The position numbers and the translations under genes are program-made. The notes below the pieces were generated by a model that did not search any database, was not told the origin of the DNA, and worked only from the letters and a program-made list of their open reading frames with translations. Positions 56,690 through 63,399 of a stretch of DNA of 63,399 nucleotides are shown here, one piece after another. This DNA is from Flavobacterium sp. GTDB taxonomy: Bacteria; Bacteroidota; Bacteroidia; Flavobacteriales; Flavobacteriaceae. Where the stretch lies: assembly GCF_027531905.1 (NCBI RefSeq), contig NZ_JAPZSU010000007.1, positions 1 to 63,399 on the forward strand, in the 5' to 3' direction. Each line of letters opens with the position of its first letter. Position 1 is the first letter of the stretch.

Positions 56690-58603
56690 ATGCTTAATAT
56701 ACACAATTTATCGGTTTCTTTTGGTGGTTCTTATTTGTTTGAAGAAGTAACTTTTCGCTTGGGAGCAGGCGATCGAGTAGGGCTTGTAGGCAAGAATGGA
56801 GCGGGTAAATCTACAATGCTTAAAATTTTAGCGCGTGATTTTGCCCCAGATTCGGGGAGTATTGCACAAGAAAAAGAAATCAGAATGGGTTTTTTGCGAC
56901 AAGATATTGATTTTGAAGCTGGAAGAACCGTTTTGGAAGAAGCTTACGAAGCTTTTACCGAAATAAAAATTGTCGAAAAAAAGCTGGAAGAAATTAATCA
57001 TCAATTGGTGACTCGTACCGATTATGAAAGTGAGGAATACAGCCAAATTATTGAAGATTTATCTGATTATACCCATCGGTTTGAGTTGTTGGGAGGTTAT
57101 AATTATGTAGGTGACACAGAGAAAATTTTGTTAGGTTTAGGGTTTAAACGTGAAGTATTTGATAACCAAACCGAGACTTTTTCTGGAGGTTGGAGAATGC
57201 GAATTGAATTAGCCAAATTGCTTTTGCAATCTAACGACATTCTTTTGCTAGATGAGCCTACAAACCACTTGGATATTGAAAGTATTATTTGGTTAGAAGG
57301 TTTTTTGAGAAATTTTCCTGGGGTTGTTGTTATTGTTTCGCATGATAAAATGTTTTTGGATAATGTAACCAATAGAACCATTGAAATTTCTTTAGGAAAA
57401 GCGTATGATTTCAATAAGCCTTATTCTCAATATCTTGAATTACGACATGAAATTAGAGAAAAGCAATTAGCCACTCAAAAAAATCAAGCCAAAAAGATTG
57501 AAGAAACCGAGAAGTTAATTGAAAAATTTCGGGCCAAAGCTTCCAAAGCATCGATGGCGCAGTCTTTAATTAAAAAGCTGGATAAAGTAGAACGAATTGA
57601 AGTAGATGAAGACGATAATTCGGTCATGAATATTTCTTTTCCAATTTCAAAAGAACCTGGCAAAGTTGTTATTGAAGCTGAAAATGTTACCAAATCGTAT
57701 GGAGATAAAACCATTCTAAAGGACATCAGTCTTTTAGTTGAAAGAGGGAGTAAAATTGCTTTTGTAGGTCAAAATGGGCAAGGTAAATCCACTTTTATAA
57801 AGGCTTTGGTTAATGAATTCGAGTATGAAGGAACAATTAAGTTAGGGCATAATGTACAATTAGGCTATTTTGCTCAAAATCAAGCCGAATACTTAGATGG
57901 AGAAATTACCTTGTTGCAAACCATGGAAGATGCAGCCGCAGATACTAATAGAATGAAAGTGCGTGACATGTTAGGTTCTTTTTTGTTTCGAGGCGATGAC
58001 GTGGAGAAAAAAGTAAAAGTACTTTCGGGAGGGGAAAGAAATAGACTGGCCTTGTGTAAATTGCTTTTACAGCCCATAAACGTACTATTGATGGATGAGC
58101 CTACGAATCACTTAGATATTAAATCTAAAAATGTTTTGAAAGCTGCTTTACAAAAATTTGGAGGAACGTTGTTATTGGTATCGCATGATCGTGATTTTCT
58201 TCAAGGCATGTCTAATATTGTTTATGAATTTAAAGATCAAAAAATTAAAGAATATTTAGGCGATATTAACTACTTTTTGGAGCAACGCAACCTTGAAAAT
58301 ATGCGTGAAGTAGAGAAAAAAGATATTCAAAAGCAAACCTTATCAAAAGAGAATACAAAGTCTAAATCTTCGTATGAAGATCAAAAAAAGCATAAAGCAT
58401 TGCACAATAAATTGAGCAAAATCGAAAGTCAAATCAAGCAACTAGAAATCGATATTCAACATGATGATAAAATGCTGGCTTCTAATTATGATAAGCATGT
58501 TGAAGATGCGAAATTTTTTATTGCTTACAATAAAAAGAAAGAGGAATTAGATCAATTACTCATGGACTGGGAAATTGTTCAAGAGGAAATAGATAATTTA
58601 TAA
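56690..58603 (+). CDS. ABC-F family ATPase (Uup-like)
   Basis: A 637-residue soluble protein with two ATP-binding cassettes and no membrane domain. Walker A motifs GKNGAGKST (about 36) and GQNGQGKST (about 361); signatures FSGGWRMRI and LSGGERNRL; Walker B LLLDEPTNHLD and LLMDEPTNHLD. Linker helices between the cassettes and a C-terminal coiled coil (about 550-637) match the Uup type. ABC-F proteins act on the ribosome; some protect against antibiotics, but nothing here shows that. Confidence 0.93.
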   Translation: MLNIHNLSVSFGGSYLFEEVTFRLGAGDRVGLVGKNGAGKSTMLKILARDFAPDSGSIAQEKEIRMGFLRQDIDFEAGRTVLEEAYEAFTEIKIVEKKLEEINHQLVTRTDYESEEYSQIIEDLSDYTHRFELLGGYNYVGDTEKILLGLGFKREVFDNQTETFSGGWRMRIELAKLLLQSNDILLLDEPTNHLDIESIIWLEGFLRNFPGVVVIVSHDKMFLDNVTNRTIEISLGKAYDFNKPYSQYLELRHEIREKQLATQKNQAKKIEETEKLIEKFRAKASKASMAQSLIKKLDKVERIEVDEDDNSVMNISFPISKEPGKVVIEAENVTKSYGDKTILKDISLLVERGSKIAFVGQNGQGKSTFIKALVNEFEYEGTIKLGHNVQLGYFAQNQAEYLDGEITLLQTMEDAAADTNRMKVRDMLGSFLFRGDDVEKKVKVLSGGERNRLALCKLLLQPINVLLMDEPTNHLDIKSKNVLKAALQKFGGTLLLVSHDRDFLQGMSNIVYEFKDQKIKEYLGDINYFLEQRNLENMREVEKKDIQKQTLSKENTKSKSSYEDQKKHKALHNKLSKIESQIKQLEIDIQHDDKMLASNYDKHVEDAKFFIAYNKKKEELDQLLMDWEIVQEEIDNL

Positions 58604-58636
58604 TTACTGAAGTTATACTTTCATTTTACCGTTTTG

Positions 58637-58684
58637 CCACTAAGGACTTGCTGATATATTCAAAGGTCTTTGGTGGTTTTTTTT
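58637..58684 (+). terminator. Terminator of the ABC-F gene
   Basis: An 11-bp stem with two wobble pairs (58637-58647 with 58666-58676, CCACTAAGGAC) followed by eight T residues, 33 bases after the stop codon. Confidence 0.82.
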
Positions 58685-58722
58685 AAATTAGTTTTGGGAT
58701 AAGACATCGTAGCTAAGCTAAA

Positions 58723-58770
58723 TTATTCTATAAAAGCAACACCTCACGGGCTATTTTGAAAAAGGAAATA
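58723..58770 (+). repeat. Segment resembling the left end of the window
   Basis: About 42 of 48 bases match positions 1-48 (both contain ATAAAAGCAA and CTCACGG), with one single-base gap. Conceptual translation also matches in part (LFxKSxxSRxI). It looks like a broken copy of the gene end at 1-123, or of an element that includes it. Confidence 0.55.
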
Positions 58771-58841
58771 AGGTTTATCGAACATCTTTGAAAAATAGGG
58801 TTCGATAAGAAATTACTTTTGTATGTTAGAATAGGACAGTG

Positions 58842-59195
58842 CTATTTACTCGTTACGCAATTAAAGCTCAAACATTCACGATGAATTTAATCCACAAGTG
58901 ATTCTATTTTTTGGAAAAAATTCCAAAAAATAGAATCACTTACGATTTTATGAGGGCTCTATTATTTCTTTTGATAAAAAAAATAACAAATAGTGCAAAT
59001 CGCAATCGTATAGAATTAATAAGGTAGAGGTCTTATTTTAGTAGTACTTGCAAGGTTTTATATGTCTTTAGACCTTCACTTTTTTAACTACAAAATATAA
59101 ACTTAGGAGAAACAATGCAATTATAGTTTTTGGCGGATGTAAATGGTTTCTTTTTTGACAATTTGAATGTAAAAGTTAATTAAATTAATTTTTTA
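58842..59195 (+). repeat. Direct repeat A with a 21-bp palindrome
   Basis: About 355 bp repeated at 61222-61580, with the strongest match from 58896 to 59158. It contains a perfect 21-bp inverted repeat (58896-58916 with 58921-58941, AAGTGATTCTATTTTT...). Shared blocks further in include TTTAGTAGTACT and TATATGTCTTTAGACCTTCA. There is no coding potential. Both copies sit in front of adhesin-type genes or relics, so this may be a leader or promoter segment. Confidence 0.85.
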
Positions 59196-59332
59196 AAGGA
59201 GATTTTATATAGTAAATGTGTAAGCAATTCAAATAGATTCAAAATATTTAAGAGACAAATACACGTCTTGTAAGTTTATTCATTTTGGGGAAAACTTTTT
59301 TTGAAGTAAGTGGTTATTGATCATGTTTCTAA

Positions 59333-59467
59333 AGTTTTTGTTGGATTATCCGAAGGACGAGTTACTATAAAAAAAGCAATGCTTTGCCAAGTGGTAGCTA
59401 TTATTATGTGATTAAATGCAAAAAAAAACAATCATTGGGATTTGTGAATCAAAAAGCGGGATTCTAA
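59333..59467 (+). pseudogene. Possible relic of a T9SS C-terminal sorting domain
   Basis: A short open stretch ends at a TAA (59465-59467). It encodes SNALPSGSYYYVIK and then GFVNQKAGF, close to the gliding-motility-associated C-terminal domain (typically LPxGTYYYVI followed by GxxYxN). There is no start and no upstream domain, so it would be the tail of a deleted secreted protein. It stands 74 bp before the PorP/SprF relic, the order expected for adhesin then porP. Confidence 0.4.
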
Positions 59468-59540
59468 TCTCTCTCTAAATAAATTGCCTTATGGGAGAAT
59501 GATTTAACCGTACAACAATCTGGCTTAAAAATGATATAGA

Positions 59541-59869
59541 ATGAAAATAAAAATAAAAATAGTCACTTTCACTACCATGCTACAAGCGCTGGTGAGTTAT
59601 GCTCAACAAGATGCACAATTCACACAGTACGTGTACAATACTACCAACATCAACTCTGCCGATGCAGGTAGTAGTGGCAACATGAGTATTTTTGCACTAC
59701 ATCGTACCCAATGAGTAGGTTTTCAAGTCACATAAAGTATGTAATTGGTTATGGATATCATTTAGAAACTATCAAATTAGACAATTACAATTCTGGATCG
59801 CATGAAGTTTTCTTGCGTTATGCAATCTTAAAAAACAATGCTAAATTTGTAAAGACTAGATGTTTTTAA
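59541..59869 (+). pseudogene. PorP/SprF family protein, decayed
   Basis: The N-terminus is clear: signal peptide, then QQDAQFTQYVYNTTNINSA and FALHRTQ, where the family has QQDPQYTQYMYN...NPAYAG and YRSQWVG. The conserved Trp is a TGA stop (59712-59714). A few codons later the frame is lost. The C-terminal family segment (NYNSGSHEVFLRY) reappears in another frame near 59790 and ends at 59869. About 200 internal residues are missing. PorP/SprF proteins help T9SS export or hold a cognate secreted adhesin. Confidence 0.82.
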
Positions 59870-59880
59870 ACTTTAAACAC

Positions 59881-60636
59881 ATGATGAAATTTCAACCAAA
59901 AATGATTTTAAAAATCTTTCTTTTATTTCCAATGATTTTTTATAGTCAAAACAATCCAGAAAAGTTAATGGATTCCGACAAAGAAATTAAATCAATCTCC
60001 TATGAAGTTACAGAGACCATTCGCACTGCTTTTGGAAGTACTAAAGTAGTTTATATTGTTAGTAACAAGAATATGATCTATACCTATGATTTAGGAAAAA
60101 ATAACACCAGAGAGGTCAAGGAAATAATAACGTATAGAAAAAAAAGAAATTATAAAGATTCGAATTTCAAAGCTAAAGTACCACAAGAAATTAATGATTC
60201 AAAAGAAGCAAAAGAATCACAAGAAATTGAAGAATCACAAGTAGCAAATGAATTACAAGACACAAAAGAATCACCAGAAGCAAAAGAATCGCAAGACGCA
60301 AAGGAAATAAAAGAGGAAAAAATTATAGAGATTCAAAAAAATGATCCTAACAAAAGTATCACCATCATCCCTTTAGAAACTTATGAAAGACTGGTGGAAA
60401 AAGGTACCCGTTCTTCAGAATTGTTTAGCCAACTTGCGGATGCCTATTTTTATAAAAATGAGTATACCAAAGCCTCTAAATATTATTCCGAATTCTTTAC
60501 TATCGAAAAGAAAATAAAACCAGAATTTTATTTGAGATATGCAGTAACCTTGGATAAACTTGGTCAAAAGGAAAAATCTAAGGCATTATTAATGACTTAT
60601 GAGGCTTTATTAAAAAATAATAAAACCAATAAGTAA
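59881..60636 (+). CDS. Exported TPR protein, probably the N-terminal remnant of a TPR-OmpA protein
   Basis: From the ATG at 59881 it has 251 residues: a signal peptide (about 1-23), a short beta-type part, a low-complexity stretch of repeated Glu/Ser/Lys/Gln units (about 106-153, built on KESQ and EAKES), and tetratricopeptide-like helices (YERLVEKGTRSSELFSQLAD, then KYYSEFF). The last part matches the start of the TPR-PD40-OmpA proteins encoded after porP genes. The expected PD40 and carboxypeptidase-like parts are missing, and the OmpA end follows in another frame. It is still open and may be expressed as a truncated protein. Confidence 0.65.
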   Translation: MMKFQPKMILKIFLLFPMIFYSQNNPEKLMDSDKEIKSISYEVTETIRTAFGSTKVVYIVSNKNMIYTYDLGKNNTREVKEIITYRKKRNYKDSNFKAKVPQEINDSKEAKESQEIEESQVANELQDTKESPEAKESQDAKEIKEEKIIEIQKNDPNKSITIIPLETYERLVEKGTRSSELFSQLADAYFYKNEYTKASKYYSEFFTIEKKIKPEFYLRYAVTLDKLGQKEKSKALLMTYEALLKNNKTNK

Positions 60637-60649
60637 CAGATTTATTCCC

Positions 60650-61075
60650 TTAGATCATGAAAAAACTGCTAGCATTTGCAAAGTAACAGTAGACGATGAT
60701 TTAGGCAAATGTTTTGGTATCAAAATGATTTATTTTGATTTGGATAAATCCAATATTCGCAAGGAAGCGGCTTTGGACTTGGCCAAAATCTTAGATGTTT
60801 TACAACAAAATCCAACCCTGAAAATCGACATTCGTTCCCATACCGATTGTAGACAAACGGTCAAATATAATCTGGCTTTATCCGAAAGAAGAGCACAATC
60901 GACTATCGCTTGGTTAGTTCCCAAAGGCACCGATAAATCAAGACTCACCAGAAAAGGCTACGGCGAATCGCAACTCAACAACGATTGCGGCTGAGAACCA
61001 ACCAACCAATCCAATTGCACCGAAGAACAACAACAAATGAACCGAAGAAGTGAGTTTATTATTATTGCGCTTTAA
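60650..61075 (+). pseudogene. OmpA C-terminal domain fragment with a nonsense codon
   Basis: It encodes a peptidoglycan-binding OmpA domain: IYFDLDKSNIRKEAALDLAK, then DIRSHTDCRQ and LSERRAQST. In-frame TGA at 60992-60994 interrupts it after NNDCG, but the same frame continues with EPTNQSNC and NRRSEFIIIAL to a TAA at 61073-61075, exactly the family's end. The codon at the break would have been Cys in relatives (CGCEPTN). It lacks its own start and is shifted by one base relative to the TPR gene. Confidence 0.8.
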
Positions 61076-61090
61076 TAGTTGTTTCTAACC

Positions 61091-61131
61091 AAAAAAATGT
61101 CCTCTGAATTTATTCATGAGGGCATTTTTTT
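61091..61131 (+). terminator. Terminator after the OmpA fragment
   Basis: A stem of about 13 bp with one G-U pair (61091-61104 with 61118-61131, ATGTCCTC/GAGGGCAT) flanked by A and T runs, 15 bases after the old stop codon. The transcription unit kept its end although its genes decayed. Confidence 0.82.
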
Positions 61132-61221
61132 ACAACAATCAATCAAAATCCATTAAGAAAAGAAATTGTAAAAGCTTTGTTAAGCGTTCTATACGAATGT
61201 TTTATAAGTTGAGAGACATTA

Positions 61222-61580
61222 CTATTCGCTCGTTATCAAACTAAAGTAGGTACATTCTCGATAGATTTAAGCTGTAAGCGATTCTGTTTTTTGGAATTTT
61301 TTCCAAAAAATAGAATCACTTACGGTTTTATGAACGCTATATTTTTTCTTTTGATAAAAAAAATAACAAATAGTTGCAAATCACAACCGTATAGAATTGA
61401 ATAAGATAGAGGTCTTGTTTTAGTAGTACTGGCAAGGTTTTATATGTCTTTAGACCTTCACTTTTTTTAACTGCAAAATATAAACTTAAGAGAATTAATC
61501 CAATTATAGTTTTTGGTCTATGTAAATGGTTTCTTTTTTGAGAATTATTTTCTAGAAGTAAACCAAATTATTTTTTAAAA
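61222..61580 (+). repeat. Direct repeat B with a palindrome
   Basis: Second copy of the ~355 bp repeat at 58842. The inverted repeat is at 61276-61296 with 61301-61321; two substitutions in the left arm leave one G-U pair and one mismatch. It ends about 440 bp before the start of the adhesin-like gene, at a distance similar to that of copy A from the porP relic. Confidence 0.85.
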
Positions 61581-62016
61581 AATGCTTTTAAGTTTTTTTA
61601 AAAGTTTGAACAATGGATTTAGATTCTAATTATGAAGAAAGGAATAATGGACTTGTTTGTTTATACCGTTTAATTGAATTTTTATTTTGAAAGCTTGGAC
61701 TGACCAATTTGTTTAGAAGAGTATTGGTATTTAATCGAAAAAATTACACAGTTCATCGATTATATTCTTAAAATTTTGATCGCCAATGGTGTATGAATAA
61801 AAATCTATTAGCTTTGTAATTTTTTTTCATATTTTGTAATCATTAGATTACGTTAAAATACTTTATTGATTAGCCAAAATGGTGTTTTTTATTTAACTGA
61901 AGATGTAAGGAGAGGGGCTCTTTTGTCCGTAAAAGGAATTTATTATTGAATTGGATTTTTTATATGACTATATAACCACAAGCTATATTACTTACTAACT
62001 AAAATTACTATTACTA
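61581..62016. other. Leader region of the secreted-protein gene
   Basis: AT-rich, no supportable gene. It must contain the rest of the promoter and leader of the gene at 62017. I see no clear TAnnTTTG with a -33 TTG. An AAGGAGAGG sequence (61907-61915) lies too far from the start codon to act as a ribosome-binding site for it. Confidence 0.4.
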
Positions 62017-63399
62017 ATGAAATATTTTAAAATCTATACAGTACTTGCTTTGCTATCTTCCTTTTGGGGGTTAGCGCAATGTAATACAGCAAATTTTACA
62101 GTTACACAAACAAATGGAACTTGTTTCTCAAATGGTTCTATTACGGTTAATGTACCGGCATCTACTAATTGTAGCGATTGGACAGCCGAAATAATTAAAC
62201 TCCCAAGCGGAACTCCTATTCAACAATCTGTTCCCACGACAGGAGGTGCTGTTGTATTTAGTGCATTACAAGCGGGTAGTTATCAAGTTACATTGTCAAA
62301 TCCGTTTACAACAGTTCCATATACAAGTAATCCAGTGGTACTTACTACTTCTTATGTTAATATGAATATTAGCACAAGCAGTACCGCTCCTACTTGTAGA
62401 AATAATGCGCCTGGATATACGCCTAATGGAACATTAACGATCAATGTTGCGAACGGTACAGGACTTGGTCCTTTCTTGTATTCGGTGACTAGCTCTACAG
62501 GTACACAGTCATTTACCTCAAGTAATAGAAGCTATACTTTTTCGAATATGCCAGGAGCTGAGCAAGTTAATATTTCTGTTACAGATTTAGCAAACAATGA
62601 TTCGGGTTGTGCTGTGACGGTTAGTCAAAGCCCTACTACGGTTCAAAACCTTAGTAATCCAATGAGTTTTGATTTTAGACCATTTAACTACGAAAGAGAT
62701 TGTTCTAGCCCTTCTACATCTTGTAATAATGTAAGATTATTTGTGAATCTATCTAATGTCAATGCAGCTTCTTTAGCGAACCTACAATTGGCAGGTAATG
62801 CAAAAATTACTATAGCGGGAGTAGATTATCCGTTAACTTATGTTTCAGGTTCGGCACGTTTTCGATATGACCCAGTTGCTGTCTCAGGCCCACCACTACA
62901 AAATGGAGATGTAATTACTACCACATTTAATGGGGGCTGTAATACGATTTCCAAAACAAGTACGGTTAGTATGGATAATAATTTTTTAACTGTAAATGCT
63001 ACTACAGAAACAGTTTTTGCTAACTGTTCTGTACGTTATAGATTTAATATTTTAGGTGATAGAGACGTTTCTGGCGGCACTGGTTTTACCGATAGAGCAA
63101 CCTATTTTTGCGGTACCAATTCATTAAAATTTGAATTAAGGAATCCCGACGGTGTTACTTATACTGATGTTACTTCTACAATAACAAACTCAGCAGGCGT
63201 TCCTCTGTCTGGTACCAATCCAATGGCAGCAAGTTTAGGAACAAGTATTCCTAGTGTCAACTCCACATGGTATTCTACTCAACCCGGCTTCTATAGAGTT
63301 ACAGCAACAGATGATTGTCATACTCAAGTAAGAACTGTTAATGTGACCACAACAAATCCTTTTGGTTCGCCTGTTCAAGCGGTAGAAACTACTTCTGTC
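62017..63399 (+). CDS. Large secreted, probably adhesin-like protein (5' part)
   Basis: 461 codons are open from the ATG at 62017 to the window edge with no stop. A signal peptide (about 1-21, ending GLAQ) is followed by Thr/Ser/Asn/Gly/Val-rich sequence with beta-sandwich character and regularly placed cysteines (CNTANF, GTCFSNGS, PTCRNNAPG, DDCHTQ). SprB-like repeats in flavobacterial adhesins have this look (TCFSNGSITVNV, APTCRNN...GTLTINV). I expect a type IX secretion C-terminal domain beyond the window. The upstream repeat and the PorP/OmpA relics support a cell-surface role. Confidence 0.8.
   Translation, partial: MKYFKIYTVLALLSSFWGLAQCNTANFTVTQTNGTCFSNGSITVNVPASTNCSDWTAEIIKLPSGTPIQQSVPTTGGAVVFSALQAGSYQVTLSNPFTTVPYTSNPVVLTTSYVNMNISTSSTAPTCRNNAPGYTPNGTLTINVANGTGLGPFLYSVTSSTGTQSFTSSNRSYTFSNMPGAEQVNISVTDLANNDSGCAVTVSQSPTTVQNLSNPMSFDFRPFNYERDCSSPSTSCNNVRLFVNLSNVNAASLANLQLAGNAKITIAGVDYPLTYVSGSARFRYDPVAVSGPPLQNGDVITTTFNGGCNTISKTSTVSMDNNFLTVNATTETVFANCSVRYRFNILGDRDVSGGTGFTDRATYFCGTNSLKFELRNPDGVTYTDVTSTITNSAGVPLSGTNPMAASLGTSIPSVNSTWYSTQPGFYRVTATDDCHTQVRTVNVTTTNPFGSPVQAVETTSV

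Noticed and set aside
56690..58603. ABC-F protein as an antibiotic resistance determinant.
   Set aside because: The length and C-terminal coiled coil fit the housekeeping Uup type. No resistance context or extended interdomain arm specific to resistance forms can be recognised.
59712..60994. TGA codons in the PorP and OmpA frames read as possible recoding (tryptophan or selenocysteine).
   Set aside because: TGA ends ftsI in this window, the two positions would need different amino acids (Trp and Cys), and both genes also carry deletions or frameshifts. Decay is the simpler explanation.

Overview
The window comes from a low-GC member of the Bacteroidetes, most likely Flavobacterium or a close relative. 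The gene families point there: gliding and type IX secretion genes (gldB, gldC, gldK, gldL, gldM, gldN), a short primary sigma factor without region 1.1, exosortase XrtF, a HYC_CC_PP protein, PorP/SprF and OmpA relics, and promoter boxes of the TAnnTTTG type. Almost all of it is ordinary, densely packed, vertically inherited chromosome. The accessory part is the last 5 kb.

Layout. (1) 1-850: end of an unidentified gene, a strong terminator and two diverged copies of a ~215 bp non-coding repeat. (2) 851-7360: dnaG, an orphan LuxR-type response regulator, nadE, gldB-gldC, engB and an alpha/beta hydrolase. (3) 7640-23550: the division and cell-wall cluster mraZ-rsmH-ftsL-ftsI-murE-mraY-murD-ftsW-murG-murC-ftsQ-ftsA-ftsZ, all on + and closed by a hairpin terminator. 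Phased AAAGTGG-type boxes, the expected operator for MraZ, lie in front of it. (4) 23700-34500: yqeY, tRNA-Arg(UCG), an MtfA-like metallopeptidase, a CBS protein, rpe, rpoD, a TPR histidine kinase with a LytTR regulator, pnp, rpsO and a GAF protein. (5) 34540-39450: xrtF and its partner membrane protein, a three-gene heavy-metal cassette (HYC_CC_PP protein, TonB-dependent receptor, exported HMA protein) and a DedA protein. (6) 39560-46320 on minus: miaB, a sigma-54 activator, lptE, a TPR protein, secG, then groES-groEL behind a possible -24/-12 promoter. (7) 46600-55110: topA, an arginase-fold protein that has lost half of its metal ligands, and the type IX secretion/gliding core gldKLMN. (8) 55187-58603: a FAD oxidoreductase, a DUF983 protein and an ABC-F ATPase. 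(9) 58640-63399: a decayed adhesin / PorP-SprF / TPR-OmpA locus flanked by two ~355 bp direct repeats, then the 5' part of a large secreted, probably adhesin-like, gene that runs off the window.

How it fits together. GldK, GldL, GldM and GldN form the ring and motor of type IX secretion. The protein at 62017 and the PorP/OmpA relics belong to the cargo side of that pathway, where PorP/SprF proteins hold or help export large T9SS substrates. The most unusual observations are the arginase-like probable pseudoenzyme at the head of the gld operon, the repeat-flanked relic locus at the right end, the zinc-ligand-free DnaG, the MraZ boxes, and the possible sigma-54 control of groESL.
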